Origin: CAZMSQ01 sp964569025
GTDB lineage: Bacteria; Bacteroidota; Bacteroidia; Chitinophagales; Saprospiraceae
Assembly (NCBI GenBank): GCA_964569025.1
Contig: CAZMSQ010000007.1
Span: 32,940 to 96,939 of the forward strand
Direction: 5' to 3'
DNA length: 64,000 bases
The position numbers were made by a program, and so were the translations under genes. The notes under the pieces were generated by a model. That model saw nothing but the letters and a program-made list of their open reading frames with translations, ran no database searches and had not been told where the DNA came from. Shown here piece after piece: positions 15,662 to 24,997 of the stretch (within the stretch, counting starts at the first letter, position 1; each line of letters starts with the position of its first letter).

Positions 15662-16108
15662 ATGGATGTCATTTTGTTAAAAGATATCGACAATCTGGGA
15701 TATAAGCACGAGATTGTGACCGTCAAAAACGGTTATGGTCGCAACTTTCTCATCCCACAAAAACTGGCAGTCATCGCCAATACGCAGAACCTTGGGATGC
15801 TCGATGATATTAAGGCGAAACAAGCCGCCAAGCGTGAAGCCAAGCTCGAAGAGTATCGGGAATTGGCGAAATCACTCGAAGGAAAGGTTCTGAAAATCGG
15901 CGCAAAAGCCGGAACCAGCGGAAAGATTTTCGGAAGTGTCACGACCATCCAATTGGTTGCTGCTCTCAAAGACCAACTCAGCCTTGAGGTTGAGCGAAGG
16001 GACATTGACCTGCCGGAAGAAATCAAAAATCTCGGAAGTTACACAGCAACTCTGAAGCTACACCCTGAAGTGACACCTGTCATCCACTTTGAAGTAGTCG
16101 CTGAGTAA
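15662..16108 (+). CDS. rplI: 50S ribosomal protein L9
   Basis: A 148-residue L9. It shows the N-terminal rRNA-binding domain (MDVILLKDIDNLGYKHEIV, then KNGYGRNFLIPQKLA), the long connecting helix and the C-terminal domain (GAKAGTSGKIFGSVT). Full length for the family. Last gene of the S6-S18-L9 operon, ending about 55 bases before a strong terminator. Confidence 0.97.
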   Translation: MDVILLKDIDNLGYKHEIVTVKNGYGRNFLIPQKLAVIANTQNLGMLDDIKAKQAAKREAKLEEYRELAKSLEGKVLKIGAKAGTSGKIFGSVTTIQLVAALKDQLSLEVERRDIDLPEEIKNLGSYTATLKLHPEVTPVIHFEVVAE

Positions 16109-16164
16109 ACTGCTCAAATAAACAAGGCTCCCCCGTCTGGTCTGAGGGGATTTCCTTCACGATG

Positions 16165-16202
16165 AATGGACGCATCTCTGCTTTGAGTTGCGTCCATTTT
16201 GT
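16165..16202 (+). terminator. Rho-independent terminator of the rpsF operon
   Basis: AATGGACGCA at 16165-16174 pairs perfectly with TGCGTCCATT at 16189-16198 across a 14-base loop, and the stem is followed by TTTGT. It lies after rplI and before the next promoter. Confidence 0.85.
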
Positions 16203-16273
16203 ATATCCGGCATAACCACCATTTCAAAATCTTCGCATCTCATCTCGTACAACCGGATCAGAGGAATCGGTAT

Positions 16274-16303
16274 TTGGTTTTGTGATGGTGCAAAGTATCT
16301 TTG
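16274..16303 (+). promoter_or_regulatory. Bacteroidota-type promoter of the YgjP-like gene
   Basis: TTG at 16274-16276 and TATCTTTG at 16296-16303 are separated by 19 bases, matching the Bacteroidota TTG/TAnnTTTG promoter. The box ends 48 bases before the ATG at 16352, which also argues against upstream TTG starts for that gene. Confidence 0.75.
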
Positions 16304-16351
16304 TTGGAAGAAGTCTCTCAGGAATTTTGCAATACTTTTATCTGTTATTCA

Positions 16352-17089
16352 ATGAAGAAGATGGTCGATGCAATTATTCAAACCAGTTTCGGAAAGATGC
16401 CAGCAAAGATTTGGTTTGAGCCAAGAAGAAACATCAGAGCGTCAATCGGTAAAACTGCTGCCATTCTCAGGATGCCTTATATGATAGGGAAAAAAGATTA
16501 CCAGGATAAGTACGCATGGTTCGAAAACTGGGTCGAAAAACAACTGCATGAGAATCAAGTATTGAAAAATCACTTTTTTCAGGAAGGCTATCAGGATGGA
16601 CAGGCTTTTGAGATTCTCGACCGGACATTCACCCTCAGTATTACCAAAGTTGAAAATCTAACTTCGAGGGCTCGCGTGCGGAACGGGGTCATTGAAATGA
16701 CGGTGTCTGATTCTTTACCGCTTGTCGAAGAGACGAAAGCAATGCGAGTGCTGCTGAGCAGAGTGATGGGGAAAATTTTTCTACCAGAAATTACTGCCAG
16801 GGTCAATGCGCTGAATAAGAAGCATTTCCAAAAACCTGTTCGGGGGGTACGGCTCAAATATACCCACTCCAGATGGGGAAGCTGCTCTTCAGCAGGCAAT
16901 ATCAATCTATCGACCCGGTTGCTGATGGCACCTCGGATTGTGATTGATTATGTCATTATTCATGAATTGGCGCATCTTGTTGAAGCCAATCATTCTCCGC
17001 GATTCTGGGAGGAAGTGACGCGAGTCATGCCCGCTTACAAGGAGCACGAGCAATGGCTGAAGGAAAACGGTCACCTGTGTGATTTCTGA
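16352..17089 (+). CDS. YgjP/SprT-like zinc metallopeptidase-fold protein (DUF45)
   Basis: A 245-residue protein of the YgjP-like (DUF45) family. The C-terminal half carries KYTHSRWGSCSSAGNINLSTRL and a zinc motif HELAHLVEANHSPRFW (HExxH plus a third His). The family is metallopeptidase-like; for some members a nucleotide phosphatase activity has been proposed, so the reaction here is open. No signal peptide. Start chosen at 16352 because a perfect promoter box occupies the upstream part of the frame; an ATG at 16361 is an alternative. The single-gene unit converges on the TPR-like gene. Confidence 0.85.
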   Translation: MKKMVDAIIQTSFGKMPAKIWFEPRRNIRASIGKTAAILRMPYMIGKKDYQDKYAWFENWVEKQLHENQVLKNHFFQEGYQDGQAFEILDRTFTLSITKVENLTSRARVRNGVIEMTVSDSLPLVEETKAMRVLLSRVMGKIFLPEITARVNALNKKHFQKPVRGVRLKYTHSRWGSCSSAGNINLSTRLLMAPRIVIDYVIIHELAHLVEANHSPRFWEEVTRVMPAYKEHEQWLKENGHLCDF

Positions 17090-17107
17090 CAGAACCGCCT
17101 TCAGGGG

Positions 17108-18541
17108 TCACTCTTCTTGTTGTGGCTCGTAGTCAAGTTGCCTGAGCAACCACTCCCGCTCTGTGAGAGGCTGGGCTTCGCTGATTTCATGCCCCAGTTT
17201 TTGTTTTGCTTCCCTGTCATAGGGGTTTACCCTGAGCAGCCTGCGCGTGTACCGGATGATGTTTCGATAGTTGGATTTGTGATATCCAATCACCTTTTTC
17301 CGCTGCACATAATTGCGCATACTCTCAAGGAGTGATTCAAGGACATCAAATTCTTCTTCCTCATAATACATCTTGAGAAGCATGGTCTTGGCATTCAGGG
17401 TCATCAGAATATCATCGAAGTCAAACTGCATCAAAAGCGGCCGTGCTTTAGCGTAGTCCCCTTTCTCAAAATACAACTTGGCAAGATTGAAATCCACCAT
17501 ACTTTCCCGGTGCCTCTTTTCAAGAAATCTCTGGTAATCCTGAATAAAAGCATAGACCCAGTCATACTTCTTGAGGTACAAACCTGCTGCAACCACATTG
17601 CGGAAGGTCCATCGGGAAAGGATGTTATTTTCAATCAAAATGCGTTCTTCCAACCCTTTCCGGTAGAGATCGAACGATTCCTTGATGTAGTCACGCCGTC
17701 CTGCATTCAGTTGCTGGATGCAGTAATTGATGGCGAGCAGATAGATGTCACGTATCTCTGCATTGGTAAACAGGTGCCCGTGCTCGAACATGGTTTGCTT
17801 CAGGGCTTTGAAATTTTTCTCCTGCCCGTCTTCCTGGCCGATTGTTTTGTAGGTGTGGTAGTAAATGGAAATGGCCGGTAAAGCCAGCAATTCGGACCTT
17901 CCCTCAATATAGGAAATGGCAAAATCCGTGAGTTCAAAATCGTAGTCAACATTGTATACCTGTTTGTGCGACAACATTATGCAACTTTGGCGAAGTTTGT
18001 CAACCAAATAAGCAATGTCAAGGGCATCAGTCATCTCCTGCAGATTAAGCTCTGCAAGCCGCTTCTGTTCACTGAGTGCCAGGTATTGTTCCTGTTGCAG
18101 CAAATAATTGGTGCGGTAATACAGTTCGTTTCGGTATGGCTGCTTTTCTTGTTCTTTGTGAGCTTGATTTAATGTGCGCAGGAATGTTTTATGGAGCTGA
18201 CGCTTTCGGAAGACTCGTGCGAGAGTGATGCGGACCTGAGTATCCTTCTCTGTATATTCTGCAAAAAGGAGATAGGCCTCTACCACTTTCATCAAAAAGT
18301 GCATACTCTGTCTCAAACGGTCATCGTCATATGGTGCATCCGGATAAGCAGCCTCAAATGCCACCCGGCGATCTCCTTCCGGCGCTTCCGACTCTAATAT
18401 TCCGCTCTGTAGTATCCAGTCAAGAAGGCGTACAACATCCTCTCGTTGGTTGTGGGCCGGACTTAAGACCCACTTCTGTAATTCGCGGAACTCCTTTTTT
18501 GAAAAAGTCTGTAAAACCCTGATCAGCTGACTGCTCTTCAT
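17108..18541 (-). CDS. TPR-like helical protein, Saprospiria-type hypothetical
   Basis: A 477-residue, all-helical, highly charged protein with no signal peptide or membrane segment. It opens MKSSQLIRVLQTFSKKEFREL, then LQKWVLSPAHNQREDV, a combination I associate with a family found in Saprospiraceae genomes. Repeating aromatic/Ala/Leu patterns (for example LAKLYFEKGDYAKARPLL) suggest degenerate TPR-like helical repeats and hence protein-protein interaction. A second protein of similar build is at 58276-59856. Function unknown. Confidence 0.8.
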   Translation of the reverse strand: MKSSQLIRVLQTFSKKEFRELQKWVLSPAHNQREDVVRLLDWILQSGILESEAPEGDRRVAFEAAYPDAPYDDDRLRQSMHFLMKVVEAYLLFAEYTEKDTQVRITLARVFRKRQLHKTFLRTLNQAHKEQEKQPYRNELYYRTNYLLQQEQYLALSEQKRLAELNLQEMTDALDIAYLVDKLRQSCIMLSHKQVYNVDYDFELTDFAISYIEGRSELLALPAISIYYHTYKTIGQEDGQEKNFKALKQTMFEHGHLFTNAEIRDIYLLAINYCIQQLNAGRRDYIKESFDLYRKGLEERILIENNILSRWTFRNVVAAGLYLKKYDWVYAFIQDYQRFLEKRHRESMVDFNLAKLYFEKGDYAKARPLLMQFDFDDILMTLNAKTMLLKMYYEEEEFDVLESLLESMRNYVQRKKVIGYHKSNYRNIIRYTRRLLRVNPYDREAKQKLGHEISEAQPLTEREWLLRQLDYEPQQEE

Positions 18542-18758
18542 CGTGCACTTTTTTGGTCAGCCCAAGAAATATTTTCCATCATGCAGAAAAAGAATTTTCA
18601 ACAAATATACTCAATTTAAGAGATTTTGTAAATAAGTAAAAAATTGGAAAAGAGGGTTTTATAATATTTTCTTTCATAGGCTTTCATCACTAAACGAATG
18701 TTTTCATTCAACAACAGGCGTTTTTTGTCATTGGTATGCCTCAGAAAACAGACGATGT
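18542..18758. other. Divergent intergenic region
   Basis: About 215 AT-rich bases separate the leftward TPR-like gene and the rightward secreted protein gene, so promoters for both should lie here. A short frame from ATG 18698 is open through the region but runs out of frame with the large gene; see the entry for the secreted protein. Confidence 0.5.
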
Positions 18759-21700
18759 TTGTATCGTCAAAGAAAAGTATTGACACAATCACAACTCTTG
18801 AAAAACGCTGGTCACATATTCTCTCTTTTTCTCACCTTCCTGCTGGTCCTTGCCATTCAGGTGGGATTCATGTCTTCTGCCCACGCTCAGGGTTGGGAAA
18901 GGAGTTATGGTCTGATCAACGACCTCAGTGATGAGGGATTCGATTTGGTTCCTTTGGCTGACGGAGGTGTGCTCGCAGTTGGGGTGTCTACGTTTTATTC
19001 GTCACAAGATGTGTTTCTGTTACGAGTGGATGTAGACGGAGATATCCTGTGGACAAGGAATATTGGTGGTACTTTTTCTCAGGAGTATGGCCGGGCAGTG
19101 GTGGTCGGGACGGATGGTTCTTTTTTCATAGGCGGCTACCGGTACAGCGGTAACATCGAGAAAAACAATCCATTTTTCCTGAAGGTCAGTCCCTCAGGTC
19201 AACCGCTTGCAACTCGTGAGCTCAAGCTTCCCAATGACGAAATCGTTACTGATATCATTTTGACCACGGAAGGCAAAATTGCTTTCATAGGAAGTGCTCA
19301 AAATCAAGATAGTCCCTCCGATCCATCGGATAATGTGCTGTTTGGCATCCTCGACCAGAACCTCAATGAGGAGGTAATGACGATTATTGCCGACACGCTG
19401 GCCAATGAAGCTACCGCCATGATTGAAACGGGAGATGGCAATCTGGTTTTCATTGGTGTGGCAGAGAATCCGGCAAGCAATAACTCACGGGACATTTATC
19501 TTCGCAAAATTCAGAAGTCCGGTACTCCGGTCTGGTCCTCCCCTGTGTATATCGGCGGTGAGGAAAATGATCAGGGAACTGACCTTGTAGAAGCCCCTAA
19601 TGGTGATTTGGTGATTTGTGGCTCAACTCGCAGCCAAGGCGCCGGGAGTTCAGATGTATTTGTTTCCCGCTTAAGCGCAGAAGGCCAAACACTTTGGTCA
19701 GAACCGCTGATCCTCGGCACCTCTCTTGTCGATGAGGCAACCCGTATCATCAGGACGATTGATGGCAATTACATCGTATCAGGCTATATTGAAACCTCAA
19801 GCCAGAATGTCGACCTGCTCATGGTCAAGATTGATGGTGATGGGAATATTCTGTGGGAGAAGACATTTGGCGATGAGGAAAAAATTGAGCAAGGTTTCGG
19901 AGTCGTGGAACAAGCTGACGGGTCACTCACGCTTGCGGGCGCAGTCATCCAGATTCCAAGTTTCGAAAGTGACTTGTATCTGGTTCGCACCAATGCTGAG
20001 GGTTCATTCCTGTCAAATTGGGTAAAAGGTCGTATTGCCGCTGATGCAAACCTCGACTGTTTTGCAGATACTGATGAAGAGGGTTTTCGTGATTGGATAG
20101 TTACGGCGACTCATGTATCAACTAACAAAGTGTTCATCGGTGATACCGACGCAGAGGGCAACTATCATATTCGCATTGATACTGGAACATATCAGGTACA
20201 ACTGACTCCATCAACAGATATCTGGTCGGCTTGTGTTCCATCTGTTGTGGTTTCGCAGACCTCGTTTTTTGATAGCTCAACGGTTGACTTCGCCGTACAA
20301 AGTACGGTAGATTGCCCGGTCATGCAGGTAGACATTAGTACACCGTTCCTGCGTCGATGCGTTGAAAACCGCTACTCTGTAAGATATTGCAATAACGGAT
20401 CTGTAACTGCTGAGGATGCCCGAATCGAGGTGGTTCTCGACCCGAATCTCACTGTCATTGAAGTTGTCAATGGCCCAGCTTATACCGGGACTGATACTCT
20501 GCTCTTTGATTTGGGGAATGTTCCTGCACAAGAGTGTGGTCGCTTTGAAATCCTGGTTCAGCATAACTGCACTGAGACAATCGAAGGACAAGCCCACTGT
20601 GTCTCAGCTCGTATTTTCCCGGATACGCTCTGTACGCTTCCCAACCCTGATTGGGACGGAAGCAGTCTCGCGGTAAGTGCACGCTGTGAAAACGGCCAGT
20701 TGCAGTTTTTACTCGAGAATAAGGGAGAGGAGGTTTTTGTACAGCCGCTTGATCAGTTGGTTCAGTACATTGTCATTGAAGATGACATCATGCTTCGTCA
20801 AGAGCCTGTGAAACCTCTGCAGCCTGGAGAGATTGATACCATTGATATTTCTAGCAATCAATTTTCAACATACAGAATGATGGTTGACCAGACTCCTGGT
20901 CATCCTGGAAAAAGTAATCCGACCATCGCAGTTGAGGGGTGTGTAGACAACACCGGAACACCTTTCGCCGTTGGCTACCTCACCATGTTTCCGGAAGATG
21001 ATGGCAATCCATCGGTTTCCATCAGCTGCGAAGAGTCAATCAATTCTCTTGTTTCTAATGTGAAAAGGGGCTATCCCAAAGGCTTCGGTGCGGGTAACTA
21101 CATCGAACGCCAAACCGATTTAACCTACACCGTCGTGTTCCATAACGTTGGAACCGACACCGCGTTCTATGTCGCAATCCGCGATACGCTTCCGGCCGAA
21201 GTACAACCCAACACACTCCGTTTTCTGAACAGCAGTCCTTCGGAGCCGACAAGCGTATCGTGGATTTCCGATGGCATTCTCAAGGTCGTCTTCGAATCAG
21301 CAGACCTCCTGCCAGACACTTCTCTGTATGAGTTCGGACACATTACTTTTGAAGTTTCCCAAAACCCTTCAAATGTTTCCGGCGACCAGATTATGAACAG
21401 CGCAGAGATTTATTTTGACTACAACGCACCCATTCAGACTGAGAAAACACTGCATACCGTTATTGACAGCCTCCAAGAGGTCATCATTGTCAGTGTGGAC
21501 CCTGCTCCGGGTTCCAACCAAAATCAACCTTTTCCCATAACCGTCTACCCAAACCCGTTTACACAAACTGCTACGTTTGAGTTGCACGCAGCTCAAACAA
21601 CAGAACCCAATTCCGTACATCTGTCCCAAAACCGTTTTTATCTGTTTGATGTAACTGGTAGACTAGTCAGGCACAATTATTTCGGCGGAACCAAATTTGA

Positions 21701-21794
21701 GTTCCGCCGGAATGGCCTGCATTCCGGGTTTTATGTGTGGCGCATTGAAGTTGGAGGAGAAAAATTTGCAACTGGCACGATAATTGCAAAATAA
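18759..21794 (+). CDS. Large secreted protein with beta-propeller-like repeats and T9SS C-terminal sorting domain
   Basis: A 1011-residue exported protein. A signal peptide (hydrophobic IFSLFLTFLLVLAIQVGF, cleavage near AHAQ) is followed by about 400 residues of repeats of the form 'DGG..LAVG....DVFLLRVD.DGDILW', which resemble propeller blades. Then come a carboxypeptidase-regulatory-like segment, a DUF11-like region (NVGTDTAFYVAIRDTLP) and a type A T9SS sorting domain (ITVYPNPFTQTATFEL ... GRLVRHNYFGG ... GFYVWRIEVGGEKFATGTII). It should cross the outer membrane by the type IX system. No ATG precedes the signal peptide in frame; TTG 18759 or 18780 must start it, or a one-base error joins it to the ATG at 18755. 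Confidence 0.88.
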   Translation: MYRQRKVLTQSQLLKNAGHIFSLFLTFLLVLAIQVGFMSSAHAQGWERSYGLINDLSDEGFDLVPLADGGVLAVGVSTFYSSQDVFLLRVDVDGDILWTRNIGGTFSQEYGRAVVVGTDGSFFIGGYRYSGNIEKNNPFFLKVSPSGQPLATRELKLPNDEIVTDIILTTEGKIAFIGSAQNQDSPSDPSDNVLFGILDQNLNEEVMTIIADTLANEATAMIETGDGNLVFIGVAENPASNNSRDIYLRKIQKSGTPVWSSPVYIGGEENDQGTDLVEAPNGDLVICGSTRSQGAGSSDVFVSRLSAEGQTLWSEPLILGTSLVDEATRIIRTIDGNYIVSGYIETSSQNVDLLMVKIDGDGNILWEKTFGDEEKIEQGFGVVEQADGSLTLAGAVIQIPSFESDLYLVRTNAEGSFLSNWVKGRIAADANLDCFADTDEEGFRDWIVTATHVSTNKVFIGDTDAEGNYHIRIDTGTYQVQLTPSTDIWSACVPSVVVSQTSFFDSSTVDFAVQSTVDCPVMQVDISTPFLRRCVENRYSVRYCNNGSVTAEDARIEVVLDPNLTVIEVVNGPAYTGTDTLLFDLGNVPAQECGRFEILVQHNCTETIEGQAHCVSARIFPDTLCTLPNPDWDGSSLAVSARCENGQLQFLLENKGEEVFVQPLDQLVQYIVIEDDIMLRQEPVKPLQPGEIDTIDISSNQFSTYRMMVDQTPGHPGKSNPTIAVEGCVDNTGTPFAVGYLTMFPEDDGNPSVSISCEESINSLVSNVKRGYPKGFGAGNYIERQTDLTYTVVFHNVGTDTAFYVAIRDTLPAEVQPNTLRFLNSSPSEPTSVSWISDGILKVVFESADLLPDTSLYEFGHITFEVSQNPSNVSGDQIMNSAEIYFDYNAPIQTEKTLHTVIDSLQEVIIVSVDPAPGSNQNQPFPITVYPNPFTQTATFELHAAQTTEPNSVHLSQNRFYLFDVTGRLVRHNYFGGTKFEFRRNGLHSGFYVWRIEVGGEKFATGTIIAK

Positions 21795-22113
21795 ATAATA
21801 GTGTAAATAATTAAAATACAGATAGTTGAAGCCGGAAAAGTTGTATTCTAAGTACCAGTTTCAGCCCAAAATAACACGATAAAAAAGCGTCAGCTTTCAA
21901 GATACGTTCGTATATTTTCATGGGATTATAATTATTGGAATCGCCCCTCGGGGCGATTTTTTTTTATGCTTGTTCCAACACCACTCTGTGATTTGCCATC
22001 GTGACAACTCAGTTGTGAATAGAATGGCCCGAGGTTTCAACACTCGAACGTCGGGCTGATCAGAACAGGTACATCTGGCGGAAGGAAGTAATGAGCGTAG
22101 ATCCGGTAGGCAT
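21795..22113. other. Intergenic region with terminator, no gene seen
   Basis: The 319 bases between the secreted protein gene and the end of asnS hold an AT-rich tract, the strong terminator at 21939-21965 and a weak inverted repeat GCCCGA (22027-22032)/TCGGGC (22051-22056) that may end the leftward asnS region. I see no gene or tRNA. Confidence 0.6.
21939..21965 (+). terminator. Rho-independent terminator of the T9SS cargo gene
   Basis: AATCGCCCC (21939-21947) and GGGGCGATT (21950-21958) form a perfect stem followed by a run of T to 21965, a textbook intrinsic terminator about 145 bases after the stop codon. Confidence 0.92.
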
Positions 22114-23544
22114 CTAAAACTCAGCGTTGCCTGGGAACCTTGGGAAAGGGATGACGTCGCGGATATTATTCATCCCGGCAACAAACTGGACGAGTCGTTC
22201 GAAGCCGAGACCAAAACCGGCGTGGGGGCAAGTACCGAATCGGCGGGTGTCGAGGTACCAGGAGAGGTTTTCTTCAGGGATGTGCATCTCTTGCATGCGC
22301 TGGGTCAGCACATTGAGACGCTCTTCGCGTTGTGAACCACCCACAATCTCACCGATGCCCGGGAAAAGGATATCCATGGCAGCAACCGTTTTGCCATCGT
22401 CATTGAGCCGCATGTAAAAGGCCTTGATATCTTTTGGATAGTCGGACAAGATGACGGGCTTTTTGAAATGCTTTTCAACCAGATAACGCTCATGCTCAGA
22501 TTGCAAATCAGCACCCCAGCCCTCTATCAGATAGTTGAATTTCTTTTTCTTATTGGGTTTTGATTGCCTGAGAATTTCAATAGCCTCAGTGTAGGTCAGT
22601 CGCTCAAATGTATGGTCAACGCAAAATTGCAGCCGTTCGAGCAGGGTCATTTCGGAGCGCTCGTGCTGAGGCTTTTGTTTCTCTTCGTCTGCAAGACGTT
22701 TCGAAAGAAATTCGAGATCATCTCCACAGCGTTCAAGGGTGTAGCTGATTACAGACTTGAGCATCTTTTCAGCAAGGTCCATGTTATCGGCAAGATTGGC
22801 AAATGCAATCTCGGGTTCTATCATCCAAAATTCAGCCAGGTGGCGTGACGTATTGGAGTTTTCTGCCCTGAATGTTGGCCCGAACGTGTACACTCTGCTG
22901 AGGGCAAGTGCCCCTAATTCTGCCTCCAACTGACCGGAAACGGTCAGATGAGTCGGGCGGTCAAAGAAATCCTGTCGATAATCAACTTCTCCGGTCTCTG
23001 TTTTCGGTACGCCATTCAAATCAAGGGCGGTCACCTGAAACATTTCCCCTGCACCTTCTGCATCTGAGGCTGTGATAATGGGGCTATGGAGATAGTAAAA
23101 ACCGTTATCGTTGAAAAACTGATGGATGCCAAAAGCGAGGGCATGTCGGACACGAAAAACGGCGCCAAATGTATTGGTCCGGAAGCGCAGATGGGCATTT
23201 TCCCTGAGGAATTCCAGACTGTGCTTCTTCGGTTGCAGAGGATAATCGCCCGGATCTGAGGTCCCGACAACTTCGATATCGGAGGCCTTAATTTCGATGT
23301 GTTGCCCTTTCCCCTGAGAGGGTACCACTTCGCCGGTGACACTGAGTGCAGCACCCGTTGTGATTTGCCGAAGAAGCTCAGAGTCAGCATTATCCAAGGC
23401 AAGAACTACCTGAATTGTCTGCAGACAGGAACCATCGTTGAGGGCGATAAACTGATTGTTGCGAAACGTTCTGACCCATCCGTTGATGGTCACCTCGTAG
23501 TTTGTCTTTTCGGAAGACAGCACATCAGCAATTCTGGACTTCAT
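22114..23544 (-). CDS. asnS: Asparaginyl-tRNA synthetase
   Basis: A 476-residue class IIb synthetase that charges tRNA-Asn. It has an N-terminal OB-fold anticodon-binding domain (NGWVRTFRNNQFIALNDGSC) and the catalytic core with motif 2 (YTFGPTFRAENSNTSRHLAEFWMIEPE) and motif 3 (GFGLGFERLVQFVAGMNNIRDVIPFPR). I start it at the ATG at 23544 (MKSRIADVLSSE), the normal family N-terminus; an upstream frame to 23619 overlaps the neighbouring gene. It is leftward and lies just downstream of the AIM24-like gene. Confidence 0.96.
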   Translation of the reverse strand: MKSRIADVLSSEKTNYEVTINGWVRTFRNNQFIALNDGSCLQTIQVVLALDNADSELLRQITTGAALSVTGEVVPSQGKGQHIEIKASDIEVVGTSDPGDYPLQPKKHSLEFLRENAHLRFRTNTFGAVFRVRHALAFGIHQFFNDNGFYYLHSPIITASDAEGAGEMFQVTALDLNGVPKTETGEVDYRQDFFDRPTHLTVSGQLEAELGALALSRVYTFGPTFRAENSNTSRHLAEFWMIEPEIAFANLADNMDLAEKMLKSVISYTLERCGDDLEFLSKRLADEEKQKPQHERSEMTLLERLQFCVDHTFERLTYTEAIEILRQSKPNKKKKFNYLIEGWGADLQSEHERYLVEKHFKKPVILSDYPKDIKAFYMRLNDDGKTVAAMDILFPGIGEIVGGSQREERLNVLTQRMQEMHIPEENLSWYLDTRRFGTCPHAGFGLGFERLVQFVAGMNNIRDVIPFPRFPGNAEF

Positions 23545-23612
23545 AATCGTATCGGTAAGGCGTTTATGCCGCGAAAATACGGAAAATTGGTTCAGAAGGT
23601 GGCGCAGTATCT

Positions 23613-24425
23613 TTACCAATTATCACCGCTCAGAATATTTCCCAAGCCTCCGAGCACGCTCCCTTCTCCTTTACCGGACCCGAAACTGCTCCGTCGAGCA
23701 TTTGATAAGACACGGTCAGAGAGGCGAGCAAATGGAAGGGACTGAATCCAGACGGAACCCGGTCCGCGGAGACGCGCAAAAAACAGGCCTTCTCCGCCGA
23801 AGACGGCATTGCGGATTCCCTTGACCATTTCTATGTCATAATCGATATCCCGGGTAAACGCAACCAGGCACCCGGTATCCACCATCAGGGTTTCTCCCGG
23901 TTGGAGCTCCCGCTCGACAATCGTTCCTCCAGCATGCAGGAATGCCCATCCGTCTCCCTCAAGTCGTTGCATAATGAAACCCTCACCGCCAAACAGGCCG
24001 CGACCGAGGCGTTTCGAAAATTCAATGCCGACAGAAACACCCTTTGCGGCGCACAAGAAAGCATCTTTCTGGCAGATAATCCGCTCACCGCGAGAGCTCA
24101 GGTCCAGAGGGATAATTTTTCCCGGATACGGAGATGCGAATGAGACCCGCTTTTTTCCGGGCCCGCTGTGGGTAAAAGCAGTCATGAACAAACTCTCACC
24201 GGCCAACAGCCGCTTGCCGGCAGAAAATAATTGTCCCCAAACTCCGCCGGAGCCCGATGAGTTACTCCCATCTCCAAACAGTGTTGTCATTTCCATCCCT
24301 TCTTCCATCATCATGAATGCTCCAGACTCGGCAATGACGGTTTCCAACGGATCTAATTCAATTTCTACAAACTGCATCTCCTCTCCGTAAATAAAATAGT
24401 CGATTTCGTGTGCGTGCTTTTCCAT
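23613..24425 (-). CDS. AIM24/TIGR00266-family protein
   Basis: A 270-residue member of the AIM24-like family (TIGR00266), recognised from ETVIAESGAFMMMEEGMEM, the central FLCAAKGVSVGIEF, GEGFIMQRLEGDGWAFLHAGG and the FGGEGLFFARLRGPGSVWIQSLPF end. The double-psi-like beta structure is glycine-rich in its middle. Bacterial members have no established function. A C-terminal Gly/Ser-rich tail follows. It lies 68 bases before the asnS start on the same strand. Confidence 0.9.
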   Translation of the reverse strand: MEKHAHEIDYFIYGEEMQFVEIELDPLETVIAESGAFMMMEEGMEMTTLFGDGSNSSGSGGVWGQLFSAGKRLLAGESLFMTAFTHSGPGKKRVSFASPYPGKIIPLDLSSRGERIICQKDAFLCAAKGVSVGIEFSKRLGRGLFGGEGFIMQRLEGDGWAFLHAGGTIVERELQPGETLMVDTGCLVAFTRDIDYDIEMVKGIRNAVFGGEGLFFARLRGPGSVWIQSLPFARLSDRVLSNARRSSFGSGKGEGSVLGGLGNILSGDNW

Positions 24426-24538
24426 GAGATTTTAACATTTTAATGAGCCACATTTCCGTGGGTGCAGACAATATAAACAGGTTCGCTCCTGTTAAAGAAA
24501 TGATTTTTCAAAATTTTTCACACAATATTTACACGCTT

Positions 24539-24775
24539 ATGATGCGAGAACTTACACTGAATGCGCTTGTCAAGTCACTTTACAAGGAAGGTTCCCGTGC
24601 CGATCGGAGAATGTTCCAGGCAGCTGCTGCCGCAGATCCCGTTTTGCGTGATGAAATGCAGGATGTGCGTTTGGCGTGGCAACACCTCCCGAGAGTGAGG
24701 TTCAGGCCCCCACAAAGAAGTCTGCGCAATATTCTGAAATACAGCAGAGAAACTCCAGTGCAGGCACCCTGTTAA
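24539..24775 (+). CDS. Small conserved anti-sigma-like helical protein
   Basis: A 78-residue protein starting at ATG 24539 or 24542 (MRELTLNALVKSLYKEGSRAD). The pattern 'NALVKSLYKE....R.M.AAAAADP.LRDEM..VRLAW..LP.V.F.P...S...IL.YS' is one I recognise from small Bacteroidota proteins that resemble the cytoplasmic part of anti-sigma factors; no membrane segment is present. The frame is open further upstream to 24443, but that part is AT-rich and unlikely to be translated. It precedes recA and is followed by a terminator. Confidence 0.65.
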   Translation: MMRELTLNALVKSLYKEGSRADRRMFQAAAAADPVLRDEMQDVRLAWQHLPRVRFRPPQRSLRNILKYSRETPVQAPC

Positions 24776-24786
24776 ACAGGTGGCGT

Positions 24787-24801
24787 ACCATACTGTATGG
24801 T
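24787..24801 (+). other. Short palindrome downstream of the anti-sigma-like gene
   Basis: ACCATAC-T-GTATGGT is a perfect 7-bp inverted repeat just after the stop of the small gene and just before the terminator hairpin. It may be part of the 3' structure or a binding site; nothing more can be said. Confidence 0.4.
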
Positions 24802-24829
24802 GCTTGTGACTTGGCAGGCAATCCTGAAA

Positions 24830-24859
24830 GGGGAGTGGTTTCATGACCATTCCCCTTTT
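24830..24859 (+). terminator. Rho-independent terminator before recA
   Basis: GGGGAGTGGT (24830-24839) pairs with ACCATTCCCC (24846-24855) with one G-U pair, followed by TTTTC. It separates the small anti-sigma-like gene from the recA promoter. Confidence 0.82.
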
Positions 24860-24898
24860 CTATGAAAATTAAATTGCAGATGTTTTTTGTTGGACAAC

Positions 24899-24927
24899 TT
24901 GCGCGAGACAAACAAAATGTTTACTTT
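24899..24927 (+). promoter_or_regulatory. Promoter of recA
   Basis: TTG at 24899-24901 and TACTTTTG at 24920-24927 with an 18-base spacer fit the Bacteroidota promoter pattern. The -7 box ends 70 bases before the recA ATG. I do not see an obvious LexA box. Confidence 0.72.
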
Positions 24928-24997
24928 TGTAGTGCTCCTTTGCTGATTTCTTCACGGCAGCTGTCGTAAAGATTTTTTCACGACTAAATCCAACAAA

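Noticed and set aside
5538..22032. AATGGCCCGAGG occurs at about 5539 and again at about 22024, suggesting a dispersed repeat.
   Set aside because: The match covers only 12 bases, the flanks differ and no third copy was noticed, so chance is the simpler view.
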